From Azospirillum sp. (GTDB lineage Bacteria; Pseudomonadota; Alphaproteobacteria; Azospirillales; Azospirillaceae), in the NCBI GenBank assembly GCA_016124535.1, contig WGNK01000041.1, forward strand, positions 1 to 64,000: a DNA stretch of 64,000 nucleotides, read 5' to 3'. Position numbers and translations under genes: made by a program. Each line of letters opens with the position of its first letter. The first letter of the stretch is position 1. The notes beneath the pieces are model-generated. The model made no database searches and was not told where the DNA came from. It saw only the letters and a program-made list of their open reading frames with translations. Below are positions 17,659-26,367 of the stretch, piece after piece.

Positions 17659-18949
17659 ACGCGTCGATCCGGTCCTCGACCGGCTGCGGCGCCTGCACCC
17701 GAAGATCATCGACCTCTCGCTTGGCCGGGTCCACCGGCTGCTGGCGGCGCTGGGCCATCCCGAACGCGGCCTGGCGCCGGTGGTTCATGTCGCCGGCACC
17801 AACGGGAAGGGTTCGACCGTCGCCTTCCTGCGTGCCTTTCTGGAGGCGGCGGGACGGCGGGTCCACGTCTATTCGTCGCCCCACCTGGTCCGGTTTCACG
17901 AACGCATCCGGCTCGCCGGCGAGCTGATCGACGACGATCATCTGGTCGCGGTGCTGGAGGAATGCGAATTCGCCAATCGCGGCGAGCCGATCACCTATTT
18001 CGAAATCACCACCGTCGCGGCCTTCCTGGCCTTCGCCCGAACGCCGGCCGATGTCGTGTTGCTGGAGACCGGATTGGGCGGCCGGCTCGACGCAACCAAT
18101 GTGATCGAGCGGCCGGCGGTGACCGCGATTACCCGGATTTCCTACGACCATCTCCAGTTTCTCGGCACCTCGCTGACCGAGATTGCCACCGAAAAGGCCG
18201 GAATTCTGAAGCCGGGGGTGCCGGCGGTGCTGGCGCCCCAGCCAGCCGCCGAAGCGGCGGCGACCCTGGTCCGCCGGGCAGCCGCGGTCGGTGCGCCGGT
18301 GGCGTCGTGGCGGGTCGAGCCGCGCGCCGATGGCGGTGGGTTCCGCTTCGAGAGCGCCCGGCGAGCGCGCGATTTGCCGCCGCCGGGCTTGGTCGGTAGC
18401 CACCAGACCATCAATGCCGGGCTGGCGGTTTCCTGCCTCGACCATTTGCCTGGCCCGGCCGTGCCCGATGCCGCGGTGGCGCACGGCTTGTCCACTGTCG
18501 AATGGCCGGCGCGGTTGCAGCCGTTGCGCCACGGGCCGCTGGTCGACCGCTTGCCGGCCGGCTGGGAGCTGTGGCTCGACGGTGGTCACAACGATTCCGC
18601 CGGCGAGGTTTTGGGCGTTCAGGCATCGGCCTGGGCTTCGGAGACCCCGCCGCTGGCCCTGGCCCTGGTGTTCGGCATGCTGGCGACCAAGCAGCCGGTC
18701 GATTTCCTGAAGCCGCTGTCGCCACTGGTCCGACGCCTGCGCGCGGTCTCGGTTCCGGGCGAGGAAGCATCCCTGAGCGCAGAGGCCGCCGCCGCCGCCG
18801 CGCGACGCGCCGGGATCGCCGATGCATTGCCGATGGCCAGCGTCCAGGCCGCAGTCGACGCCCTGATCCTGGCCGGCGACCGCCCGACCCGCATTTTGAT
18901 CTGCGGCTCGCTCTACCTCGCCGGTACGGTGCTGGCGCGCAACGAGTAA
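17627..18949 (+). CDS. folC: Bifunctional folylpolyglutamate / dihydrofolate synthase
   Basis: A Mur-ligase-family enzyme of about 440 residues that adds glutamate to dihydropteroate and tetrahydrofolates. The P-loop is GTNGKGST (57-64), followed by the family segments SSPHLVRFHERIR and ETGLGGRLDATNVI, which carries the omega-loop. The chosen GTG lies inside the accD 3' end and gives a start near the usual distance to the helix DRLRRLHPKIIDL; an upstream ATG at 17567 in the same frame would extend 20 residues deeper into accD and is less likely. Confidence 0.95.
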   Translation: MTRTAAVRSLERVDPVLDRLRRLHPKIIDLSLGRVHRLLAALGHPERGLAPVVHVAGTNGKGSTVAFLRAFLEAAGRRVHVYSSPHLVRFHERIRLAGELIDDDHLVAVLEECEFANRGEPITYFEITTVAAFLAFARTPADVVLLETGLGGRLDATNVIERPAVTAITRISYDHLQFLGTSLTEIATEKAGILKPGVPAVLAPQPAAEAAATLVRRAAAVGAPVASWRVEPRADGGGFRFESARRARDLPPPGLVGSHQTINAGLAVSCLDHLPGPAVPDAAVAHGLSTVEWPARLQPLRHGPLVDRLPAGWELWLDGGHNDSAGEVLGVQASAWASETPPLALALVFGMLATKQPVDFLKPLSPLVRRLRAVSVPGEEASLSAEAAAAAARRAGIADALPMASVQAAVDALILAGDRPTRILICGSLYLAGTVLARNE

Positions 18950-19036
18950 GCGTAAGCGATGCCGCGCGCCCATCTTTGCGGGCGGGTGGGGATCGGCGAG
19001 GATGGTCGCGCGCGTGCGGAGTTTGAGCGGGGGTGG

Positions 19037-19240
19037 TCAGGCGGCTTGGCGGGCGGCGACGGGTTCGGCGTTCGGGCGCCAGGTCAGGGCAGCAGGGTGT
19101 CGAGCTGGTTGGCCTTGGTGCGGCCGCTGACGACGCGTTCCAGCACGTCGCGCAGGCAGGCGCCCGGGTCGTGGCCGTTGAGGCGTGCGCTGTGGATCAG
19201 GGAGACCAGGATCGCCCACGACCGGGCTCCGGAGTCAGCT
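19037..19240 (-). pseudogene. IS66 transposase (TnpC) C-terminal remnant
   Basis: On the minus strand the reading SWAILVSLIHSARLNGHDPG, then a segment containing LRDVLERVVSGRTKANQLDTLLP, is the characteristic end of IS66-family transposases. It hits a stop at 19084, and the expected tail PWRPNAEPVAARQAA continues in another frame to 19037. Only about 65 codons remain, with no start, no TnpA/TnpB and no terminal repeat. It is a fossil insertion, abutting a dispersed repeat on its 5' side. Confidence 0.75.
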
Positions 19241-19249
19241 CGACCCAGA

Positions 19250-19299
19250 CCAGGGCTTTGCCCTGGACCCACCAAAGGCCGATGGCCTTTGGAAACCGA
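19250..19299. repeat. GC-rich dispersed repeat, copy C
   Basis: CAGGGCTTTGCCCTG, then CCCACCAAAG, then CTTTGGAAACCGAT is the reverse complement of the second half of copy B (~7804-7857), with the same order of conserved blocks. It lies between the IS66 remnant and gmk; the rest of 18950-19559 holds nothing else I recognise. Confidence 0.6.
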
Positions 19300-19559
19300 T
19301 AACGATACCCTCAACAAAGCGAAGAGCCTGTGGAAATAGCACTTTGGAGGCTTGACTTCTGAAGGCCCATTACAGAAGCGGTTCTCAGTGCTTCTGAGTC
19401 GCGGTTGCAGGTTGGGGGAGAGGTCGGGGTGCGATTGTCAACGCAGGGTACAGATGTCAGCGTCTTGGCAAGCGTGTTGATCCCGGCAAGCCGCAATTCC
19501 TTGCCGATTGCGCCTACAGCGATAAGTCGCATAAGATATATTATGGAAAATAAGCCGCA

Positions 19560-20234
19560 TCAGCGATCATGGCGCAAAGCGGAGACGAAATCGCCGAGGC
19601 CGATCTGGCGGCGGCGGCGCAGGCGTTCGGCCTGGAGGATGGCGCAGGCGGCGGCGACGCTGGTGTCGAGGTCGTGATTGACAAATACATAATCGTATTC
19701 CGGCCAGTGGCTCATTTCGTCGAGTGCACGGCTCATGCGGCGGGCGATCTCGTCTGCGCTGTCCTGGGCACGACTGTTGAGCCTGCGTTCCAACTCCGCG
19801 ACCGAAGGCGGCAGGATGAAAATGCTGACCAGATCGTCGCGGGCATTTTCGGCGAGTTGCTGGGTGCCTTGCCAGTCGATGTCGAACAATACGTCGCGAC
19901 CGGCGCGCAAGGCCGCTTCGACCGGTCCGCGCGGCGTGCCATAGCGGCGGCCGAACACAATCGCATGTTCGAGCAATTGGCCGGTGGTGGCCAGGCGGTC
20001 AAAGTCCTGCTGATCGATGAAATGGTAGTCGACACCATCCCGTTCGGCTGGACGCGCGGTCCGGGTGGTCACCGAGACCGACATCGCGATGCCGCGGTCG
20101 CATTCCAGCAGGCGTTTGGCGATCGTGGTTTTGCCGGCGCCGGACGGCGAGGACAGCACCAGCATGAGGCCGCGCCGATGGATGGAGCGGCGATCGACAG
20201 CCGGGGAGCCGGGCATTGGATCGGGAACAGTCAT
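19560..20234 (-). CDS. gmk: Guanylate kinase
   Basis: A 224-residue kinase phosphorylating GMP to GDP. P-loop SSPSGAGKTT (28-37), the GMP-binding segment SVTTRTARPAERDGVDYHFI and the Walker-B-like strand DVLFDIDWQGTQQL are intact. I chose the ATG at 20234 (MTVPDPMPGS); the frame stays open upstream to 20351, but family members begin about 20-30 residues before the P-loop. It is monocistronic here and divergent from fumC. Confidence 0.96.
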   Translation of the reverse strand: MTVPDPMPGSPAVDRRSIHRRGLMLVLSSPSGAGKTTIAKRLLECDRGIAMSVSVTTRTARPAERDGVDYHFIDQQDFDRLATTGQLLEHAIVFGRRYGTPRGPVEAALRAGRDVLFDIDWQGTQQLAENARDDLVSIFILPPSVAELERRLNSRAQDSADEIARRMSRALDEMSHWPEYDYVFVNHDLDTSVAAACAILQAERLRRRRQIGLGDFVSALRHDR

Positions 20235-20411
20235 GTGCCACGCTTGGCTCGGAAAACGCCAAAGGTCAAGTGCCGCGTGGCCACGCTGTGACCGTGTCTC
20301 ACGGCAGCCGGGCGCGACCCATGGGTGTGCAGACCTGCGGTCGAACCCCACATGTGAAATGGGGCCGGGAAGCCGGACCCACGAACTTCCGTAACCGGGG
20401 AGACCCGAACT

Positions 20412-21812
20412 ATGATCGATAACACCGCCTTCCGCGCCGAAACCGACTCATTCGGAGCGATCGAAGTGCCGGCTGATCGCTATTGGGGTGCCCAGACCCA
20501 GCGGTCTCTACAGAATTTCAAAATCGGCGGCGAGCGTATGCCGGCCCCGTTGATCCGGGCGCTGGGCATTCAGAAGAAGGCCGCGGCCCTGGCAAACGTC
20601 AAACTGGGTCTGCTCGAAGCCAAGCTCGGCGGGGCGATTGTCAAAGCCGCCGACGAAGTGATCGACGGCACCCTGATCGACGAATTCCCCCTGGTGGTCT
20701 GGCAGACCGGCTCGGGCACCCAGACCAACATGAACGCCAACGAGGTGATCTCGAACCGGGCGATCGAACTGCTGGGCTGTACCAAGGGCTCCAAGATCCC
20801 GGTCCATCCCAACGATCACGTCAATCTCGGTCAGTCGTCGAACGACAGCTTCCCGACCGCCATGCACATCGCCGCGGTCGAGCAGATTCACGGCGCGCTG
20901 CTGCCGGCGCTGAAGAAATGCCACCAGGCCCTGGCGGCCAAGGCCGAAGAGTTCGGAGCGATCATCAAGATTGGCCGCACCCATCTGCAGGACGCCACGC
21001 CGCTGACCCTGGGCCAGGAATTCTCTGGCTACGCCCAACAGGTGGAATACGCCATCGCCCGAGTCGAGACCACCCTGCCCCGGCTCTATCCCTTGGCCCA
21101 GGGCGGCACGGCGGTCGGCACCGGGCTCAACACCAAACTCGGCTTCGCCGAAGAATTCGCCCGTCAGGTGGCCGAGATCACCGGCCTGCCGTTTGTCACC
21201 GCCAGCAACAAATTCGAGGCGCTGGCCAGCCATGACGCCCTGGTCGAAGCCTCGGGAGCACTGAACACCGCGGCCGTGTCGTTCATGAAGATCGCCAACG
21301 ACATCCGCCTGCTCGGCTCCGGCCCGCGCTGCGGATTCGGTGAGCTGAAACTGCCGGAGAACGAGCCCGGCTCGTCGATCATGCCGGGCAAAGTCAACCC
21401 GACCCAGTCGGAGGCGATGACCATGGTCGCGGCCCAGATCATGGGCAACCACGTCACGATCTCGATCGCCGGCGCGACCGGCCATTTCGAGCTCAACGTG
21501 TTCAAGCCCGTGATCATCTTCAACCTGCTGCAGTCGATCCGCCTGCTCGCCGACGCCGCCGTCAGTTTTACCGACCATTGCCTGGCCGGGATCGAAGCCG
21601 ACCGTGACCGGATCAGGAAGCATCTCGAAAATTCGTTGATGCTGGTGACGGCACTCAATCCCCATATTGGCTATGACAATGCCGCCAAAGTTGCCAAGAA
21701 GGCCCATGTCGAGGGCACCTCTTTGCGGGAGGCCGCCATGGTGCTGGGGTTCTTCGTCGGCGGCGATTTCGACAAGTACGTCCAGCCCGATAAGATGCTC
21801 GGACCCAAATGA
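20412..21812 (+). CDS. fumC: Fumarate hydratase, class II
   Basis: A 466-residue oxygen-stable fumarase interconverting fumarate and malate in the TCA cycle. Signature GSSIMPGKVNPTQSEA, the active-site loops SSNDSFPTAMH and GRTHLQDATPLTLGQE, and normal length are all present. It overlaps the next small gene by ATGA. Nearby on the opposite strand lies a chemoreceptor with a diacid-recognition domain, a possible functional link to C4-dicarboxylates. Confidence 0.97.
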   Translation: MIDNTAFRAETDSFGAIEVPADRYWGAQTQRSLQNFKIGGERMPAPLIRALGIQKKAAALANVKLGLLEAKLGGAIVKAADEVIDGTLIDEFPLVVWQTGSGTQTNMNANEVISNRAIELLGCTKGSKIPVHPNDHVNLGQSSNDSFPTAMHIAAVEQIHGALLPALKKCHQALAAKAEEFGAIIKIGRTHLQDATPLTLGQEFSGYAQQVEYAIARVETTLPRLYPLAQGGTAVGTGLNTKLGFAEEFARQVAEITGLPFVTASNKFEALASHDALVEASGALNTAAVSFMKIANDIRLLGSGPRCGFGELKLPENEPGSSIMPGKVNPTQSEAMTMVAAQIMGNHVTISIAGATGHFELNVFKPVIIFNLLQSIRLLADAAVSFTDHCLAGIEADRDRIRKHLENSLMLVTALNPHIGYDNAAKVAKKAHVEGTSLREAAMVLGFFVGGDFDKYVQPDKMLGPK

Positions 21813-22090
21813 ACGCGGATTCGGAATCGCAAAACCTACAAGACCCGAGCCGGGCCACGGCCGGCGACAGGCGTCGCTTGCGCAAGCATTCGGTGGTGAT
21901 CGCCGGCCATCCGACCAGCGTCTCCCTGGAGATCGGCTTCTGGGAGGCGCTGAAGGAGATCGCCGCAGCCGAGGGCGTATCGCTGAACGCCCTGGTCGCG
22001 GCGGTCGACCGCGAACGCACCGCCAACCTGTCGAGTTCGCTGCGGGTCTACGTGCTCGACCACCTTCGGCGGAGCGCCGGAAAGATTTGA
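21809..22090 (+). CDS. Ribbon-helix-helix domain protein
   Basis: A 93-residue protein of the RHH_4 type common in alphaproteobacteria: RLRKHSVVIAGHPTSVSLEIGFWEALKEIAAAEGV, then SLNALVAAVDRE. The fold suggests a small DNA-binding regulator; targets are unknown. Its start overlaps the fumC stop (ATGA), so it is translated from the fumC transcript. It is not part of a toxin-antitoxin pair as far as the neighbours show. Confidence 0.85.
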   Translation: MNADSESQNLQDPSRATAGDRRRLRKHSVVIAGHPTSVSLEIGFWEALKEIAAAEGVSLNALVAAVDRERTANLSSSLRVYVLDHLRRSAGKI

Positions 22091-22097
22091 CGGTCGC

Positions 22098-23309
22098 CTA
22101 GCCGCGCAGGCGGGCAACGATATCCCGAACCCGCTGTTCCAGGGCGGCGCTGGAGCGGGACAGATTGCTGGCAACCGTCTCGATCCCATCGATCGCCTGG
22201 CTGGTGCCGCTGACGGCGGCACGCGCCGAGCCGATGCTGGAACCGACGCCGTCGGTCTGCTGACGAGCCCGGTCGATGCTGCGGACAACCCCCGCGGTCA
22301 AGCCCTCCTGCTCGTCGACCGCCCTGCTGATGGTGGCGTTGATGTCGCGAACCGTCTTGATCACCACGGTTATCCGGTCGATGGCACCGTTAACGGCGTC
22401 GGTCTGGCGCTGAAGCTCGGCGACCTGATCGGTGATTCTCTGGGTTGCCTCGGCGGTCTGGCGCGACAGCGCCTTGACCTCGCCGGCGACCACAGCAAAG
22501 CCACGACCGGCCTCTCCGGCCCGTGCCGCTTCGATCGTGGCATTGAGCGCCAGGAGGTTGGTCTGGGACGCAATGGCGCCGATCAGCTTGACCACCGTGG
22601 TGATCTGATCGGCGGCGTTGCGCAGCGATCCCATCACGGTCGCCGCCTGCTCGGCATCATTGGTCGCAGAATTCGACGCTTTGGTCGCTTCACCGAGCGC
22701 GGCCGCGATGCGGTCGGCGGCCTGGGACAACTGAGAAATCGCGGCGACGATCTCACCGAACTGCAGGCGCATGTCGGCGGCGGCATCGCTGGCCTCGATC
22801 GCGCCGCGCTCGGACAGGGCACTGGCCTCGCGCAACTTCGACACATCGTCTTTGAGACCGTTGGCCGCGGCCACCACCTCTTCGACGACTCCACGGACTT
22901 CGCGGTCGAGTTGGTCGGCCAGGCTCGCCAGGACGTTCATCCGGTCATGTTCGGCCCGCTCGGCGCGAATCATCGAGAGCATCCACATATGAGCCAGCCG
23001 CGCGTGGCGGCGCGCGACCTCGGCCGTCCCGGCAACGCCGATACTGCCGATCCGCTGGCCGTCGACATCGATTGCCATGTTGAAGCCTTCGCGCATGCCC
23101 GAAGAGCGCGCAGCTTCCTCTCTGGTCACCGCGAATTCATTGATCTCCCCTGCGACGATGCGGGCGGCGGTGGCGTGGACCTGGCCGATCCGCTCGCGCG
23201 CCGATGACGCGATAATCCGCCCCCCCTGCCCCATAAACGAGACCACCGCCTGTAGCTCGCGGGCGAGGTTATCGCAAATCTCCTGAGCCGTGCCGGCATT
23301 TAATTCCAT
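22098..23309 (-). CDS. Soluble methyl-accepting chemoreceptor with diacid-recognition domain
   Basis: A 403-residue protein with no membrane segment. Residues ~5-120 match the putative sugar-diacid recognition domain of CdaR-type regulators (AQEICDNLARELQ, then GGRIIASSARERIGQVHATA, FNMAIDVDGQRIGSIGVAG). The rest is a coiled-coil signalling domain with the conserved hairpin tip around IASQTNLLALNATIEAARAG and GRGFAVVAGEVKALSRQTA. It should bind a cytoplasmic dicarboxylic or sugar acid and talk to CheA/CheW. The ATG at 23309 follows a GGGGAGAA ribosome binding site; a longer open frame upstream has no support. It lies next to fumC and bacteriohemerythrin. Confidence 0.88.
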   Translation of the reverse strand: MELNAGTAQEICDNLARELQAVVSFMGQGGRIIASSARERIGQVHATAARIVAGEINEFAVTREEAARSSGMREGFNMAIDVDGQRIGSIGVAGTAEVARRHARLAHMWMLSMIRAERAEHDRMNVLASLADQLDREVRGVVEEVVAAANGLKDDVSKLREASALSERGAIEASDAAADMRLQFGEIVAAISQLSQAADRIAAALGEATKASNSATNDAEQAATVMGSLRNAADQITTVVKLIGAIASQTNLLALNATIEAARAGEAGRGFAVVAGEVKALSRQTAEATQRITDQVAELQRQTDAVNGAIDRITVVIKTVRDINATISRAVDEQEGLTAGVVRSIDRARQQTDGVGSSIGSARAAVSGTSQAIDGIETVASNLSRSSAALEQRVRDIVARLRG

Positions 23310-23518
23310 CAATATTCTCCCCGATCGCCCGTTTTCCGCTGAGGTTCTCCCGTTCGCGCCCGGTTGAATCCAGCCGCGAATGAAGGTCGCCTCGCACAGG
23401 CTTACACCAGCGAAAAATTTACATCCGGCGCCGGCAATTTGAAAGATCGAGACTGCGACAACCGCCGTCGCGTGGCGAATCCCCAAGGCATTCCATGGCC
23501 GCCGCACCGGTCGACGCG

Positions 23519-23549
23519 AAAACGGGCGGTGCCGTCGGCAACCGCCCGT
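23519..23549 (-). terminator. Intrinsic terminator after bacteriohemerythrin
   Basis: ACGGGCGGT (23522-23530) and ACCGCCCGT (23541-23549) form a perfect 9-bp stem; on the minus strand it is followed by TTTT. It lies about 43 bp past the bacteriohemerythrin stop and would separate it from the chemoreceptor gene. Confidence 0.65.
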
Positions 23550-23592
23550 CGAGGAAACTGTCAGATGCGGGGCCTGCCGCTCCGTTCGATCT

Positions 23593-24057
23593 TCAGTGGG
23601 GTACGTTGATGCCCCGCGACTCCAGGTAGTCGCCGAGACGCTTGTCAGCGACGAGGATATGGCCGCTCAGCCATTTGGCCAGGAAGCTGAGCAGGAACGC
23701 CCCCATGTCACCGCCAACATCAAGGTGGCTGCCAACATCGATGATCTGGCGCGCGAAGGTGTCGTGCATCTTCTTGTGGCGCTCATAGTCGGGATAGCCG
23801 TTCTCCAGCATCAACGCTTCTTCGCGACTGAAGTGGTAGTGCGTGTAGTCGACCAGATCGTCGAGTACCGCCTGGACGATCGACTCGCTCTTGCCCGCGT
23901 TCACCGCCATGCTGAACTCGTTGAAGAGCTGCAGCAGCTTCTGGTGATCCTCGTCGATACCCGGGTTGCCGGTGCGGAAGGTGTCGTTCCAGGTTACCAG
24001 ATCCCACTGATATTCCGGCTCTCTGCACGGGTTCGCGGTCATTTCCTGGGCCTGCAT
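23593..24057 (-). CDS. Bacteriohemerythrin
   Basis: A 154-residue non-haem di-iron protein that binds O2 reversibly. The seven-ligand pattern is complete: H38, H75, E79, H94, H98, H133 and D138. ATG 24057 follows GAGAGGTGG and is preferred over a GTG at 24108 that lacks a ribosome binding site. Proposed roles in this family are O2 storage, delivery or sensing in microaerobic bacteria. The neighbouring soluble chemoreceptor is on the same strand but behind a terminator. Confidence 0.93.
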   Translation of the reverse strand: MQAQEMTANPCREPEYQWDLVTWNDTFRTGNPGIDEDHQKLLQLFNEFSMAVNAGKSESIVQAVLDDLVDYTHYHFSREEALMLENGYPDYERHKKMHDTFARQIIDVGSHLDVGGDMGAFLLSFLAKWLSGHILVADKRLGDYLESRGINVPH

Positions 24058-24575
24058 GGTTGCCACCTCTCGGAACCCCCTGGGTCCCTTTGATAAAAAA
24101 TCCTTCACCGAATGGTGATGTCTCTAAGCATTGACCACATGACCGTGGCTAATCCGGAAAATCCAGCAATTCGGAGCATAATTGAAGGATATTCCCACCC
24201 TGTTAACTTCGAAGTGCGGCAAATCGTCCCGTTCCGAGATCTCGCGATCACCTGCACCGGACGTTACCGATACACCATTTTGAACTTCGTCCGATCGCGC
24301 GCTAATTCAAGTCCGCTCGACCCGGGAATTACTATATCAGCGCCAAGGGTCATTGTGCATCGCAGCATCAGGGCGGGGACATCATGCCGCACCCCGCCCA
24401 GCGTTGAACCCGGCGCCGTGGCATTGTCGGTTTTGCCGTCCGGCCGCGCCTCCGCGGCACGCCAGGGCGGAAGGGACGAATTCCTGCCCTGACAGTATGG
24501 ACGGCCGGTCGGCGGGATGGCATAGTGCGCCGCGCTTCAAGCCCTGCCCGAAACTTGCCGCCATAGCCAACCGCC
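24058..24575. other. Gene-free stretch between divergent bacteriohemerythrin and NDUFA12
   Basis: It should hold both divergent promoters. A small palindrome TCACC-GAAT-GGTGA lies near 24103-24116. Reading frames across it resemble no known protein. No RNA gene was recognised. Confidence 0.35.
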
Positions 24576-24965
24576 ATGAACGAACCGATTTCCTTCTTCA
24601 CTCGCTTGGCCAACGTCCAGATTAATTTCCTGACCTGGCGGAAGGGGCTGCTGGTTGGCACCGATCGCTTCGGCAATCGCTACTTTAAGGAGCGGCGCAA
24701 GCGCGACGGACAGCGCGAGCGGCGCTGGGTGCTGTACAACGGCGAACCCGAAGCGAGCAAGATTCCGCCGGAATGGTCTGGCTGGCTGCATCATACCGCG
24801 GCGGATCCCCTGCCTGAAGACAGCGCCTTCCATAAGCCTTGGCAGAAGCCGTATCTGTCGAACCGGTCGGGCTCGGCGGAGGCCTATCGACCGCCCGGAC
24901 ATCTGCTGGTCGGCGGCCAAAGGGCCAAGGCGACCGGTGACTACGAGCCGTGGGTCCCGGAATGA
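24576..24965 (+). CDS. Complex I accessory subunit, NDUFA12 family
   Basis: A 129-residue protein of the mitochondrial-type B17.2/NDUFA12 family, an accessory subunit of NADH:ubiquinone oxidoreductase found in alphaproteobacteria and mitochondria. Diagnostic segments are TWRKGLLVGTDRFGNRYF, RRWVLYNGEPEASKIPPEW and GWLHHTADPLPE-type text, ending in YEPWVPE. It is followed by mlaD, a pairing often seen in alphaproteobacteria. Confidence 0.95.
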   Translation: MNEPISFFTRLANVQINFLTWRKGLLVGTDRFGNRYFKERRKRDGQRERRWVLYNGEPEASKIPPEWSGWLHHTAADPLPEDSAFHKPWQKPYLSNRSGSAEAYRPPGHLLVGGQRAKATGDYEPWVPE

Positions 24966-24998
24966 GCGGGGCGGCATCGGCCGGAGAGTGCAGTTATC

Positions 24999-25493
24999 AT
25001 GCATAGAAATGTAATTGAAACCGTGCTCGGCGCGGTTGTGCTGGTTGTTGCCGGCTTTTTTCTCTTGTTCGCCTACAAGAGCGCGAATCTCGGCAAGGTC
25101 GAGGGCTATCCGCTGACCGCCCAGTTCAGTAATGTCGGCGGCCTGCAGACCGGCAGCGATGTCAGAATTTCCGGCGTGAAGGTCGGTAGCGTTTCCTCCC
25201 AGGCACTTGACCCGAACAAATACCTGGCGGTCGTCACACTGTCGATCAATCCCTCGATCAAATTGCCGCGGGATACCGTCGCCGTCATCGCCAGCGAAAG
25301 CCTGCTCGGCGGAAAATATCTCTCGCTGGAGCCCGGTGGCGATTCCGATCAGCTGGCGTCTGGGGACCGCATCGAGTTTACCCAGTCGACGCCGGGCTTC
25401 GAACAGTTGCTCGGCCAGGTCATTTATAGTCTGCAGAACGTCGGAAAGTCCGAGGCCGGCCAGGCCCAGGCGGCAACCCCGCCGAAAAATTGA
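24999..25493 (+). CDS. mlaD: MlaD-type MCE lipid-transport protein
   Basis: A 164-residue inner-membrane anchored protein with one N-terminal helix (~8-24) and an MCE domain (~36-115; YPLTAQFSNVGGLQTGSDVRISG). MlaD forms the periplasmic hexamer of the Mla phospholipid transporter that keeps outer-membrane lipid asymmetry. The other Mla genes (mlaE, mlaF, mlaB, mlaC) are not here, but an MlaA-family gene occurs elsewhere in the window at 61268. Confidence 0.92.
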   Translation: MHRNVIETVLGAVVLVVAGFFLLFAYKSANLGKVEGYPLTAQFSNVGGLQTGSDVRISGVKVGSVSSQALDPNKYLAVVTLSINPSIKLPRDTVAVIASESLLGGKYLSLEPGGDSDQLASGDRIEFTQSTPGFEQLLGQVIYSLQNVGKSEAGQAQAATPPKN

Positions 25494-25494
25494 C

Positions 25495-26367
25495 ATGGCC
25501 TCCCAAGACCGCTCAGGCCAAGACCGCTCAGGCCAAGACCCCTCGGGGCAGAGCTGGGATGCCGGCGGCTACGCCCACCACGCACGCTTCGTTGCCGATT
25601 TCGGCCTGCCCCTGGTCGATTTGCTGGCTCCGTGTTCGGGCGAGCGAGTGCTTGATCTCGGCTGCGGCGACGGCGCCCTGACCGAGACGGTGGCGGCGCG
25701 CGGTGCCACCGTGATCGGCGTCGATGCCAGTCTGGAGATGGTTGCCGCGGCCCGCGCACGGGGCCTTGACGTTCGCTGCGCCGATGGTCAGGCCCTGCCC
25801 TTCCACGCCGATTTCGACGCAGTGATCTCCAACGCCGCGCTGCATTGGATGACCCGCCCGGACTCGGTACTGGCCGGCGTTCGGCGCGCGCTCAAGCCGG
25901 GCGGTCGGTTCATCGGCGAAATGGGCGGCGCCGGCAATGTCGCCAAAATCGGTGAGGCGCTTAACTCCGCCCTGGCACGGCGCGGTGTCGACCCGGCAGC
26001 CGTCTGGCCGTGGTATTTTCCGAGCGTCGGGGAGTACCGCGCCAAGCTCGAAGCCACCGGCTTCACCGTGGTTCGAATCGAGCTCTTCGAACGCCCGACG
26101 CCATTGCCCACCGGTATGGTCGGTTGGCTTGCGACTTTTGCCGGCCGGTTCCTCGCGGCATTGCCCGCCGATCAGCGCGACTCTTATGTGACGGAGGTCG
26201 CCGACGCCCTGGCGCCGGCTCTCCGTACTCCGGAAGGCAACTGGGTCGCTGACTACGTCCGCTTGCGCTTCGTCGCGACGCTTTCCCCCCCCGCCCGACC
26301 AATTCGTAAGCCCGTCGCGCCGCAGGCCCAGGCCGGCGACTACGCCGATTTGGCATCCAGGGCATAG
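25495..26367 (+). CDS. Class I SAM-dependent methyltransferase
   Basis: A 290-residue methyltransferase of the trans-aconitate methyltransferase/BioC-like group. The SAM-binding motif I is VLDLGCGDGA, with the acidic residue at the end of strand 2 (VIGVDASLEM) and motif SNAALHWMTRPD typical of this group. Substrate unknown. The N-terminus carries a 5-residue tandem repeat (SGQDR/SGQDP) from 15-bp DNA repeats. The ATG lies 1 bp after the mlaD stop (TGACATG). Its 3' end overlaps phoB, on the opposite strand, by 28 bp. Confidence 0.88.
   Translation: MASQDRSGQDRSGQDPSGQSWDAGGYAHHARFVADFGLPLVDLLAPCSGERVLDLGCGDGALTETVAARGATVIGVDASLEMVAAARARGLDVRCADGQALPFHADFDAVISNAALHWMTRPDSVLAGVRRALKPGGRFIGEMGGAGNVAKIGEALNSALARRGVDPAAVWPWYFPSVGEYRAKLEATGFTVVRIELFERPTPLPTGMVGWLATFAGRFLAALPADQRDSYVTEVADALAPALRTPEGNWVADYVRLRFVATLSPPARPIRKPVAPQAQAGDYADLASRA
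25504..25548 (+). repeat. 15-bp tandem repeat in a methyltransferase gene
   Basis: CAAGACCGCTCAGGC occurs twice exactly (25504, 25519) and a third time with changes (25534). It encodes QDRSG-type repeats in the flexible N-terminus and is a candidate variable-number locus. Confidence 0.7.

Noticed and set aside
24112..24492. 126-codon frame between bacteriohemerythrin and NDUFA12
   Set aside because: No ribosome binding site, no similarity, and it covers the divergent promoter region.
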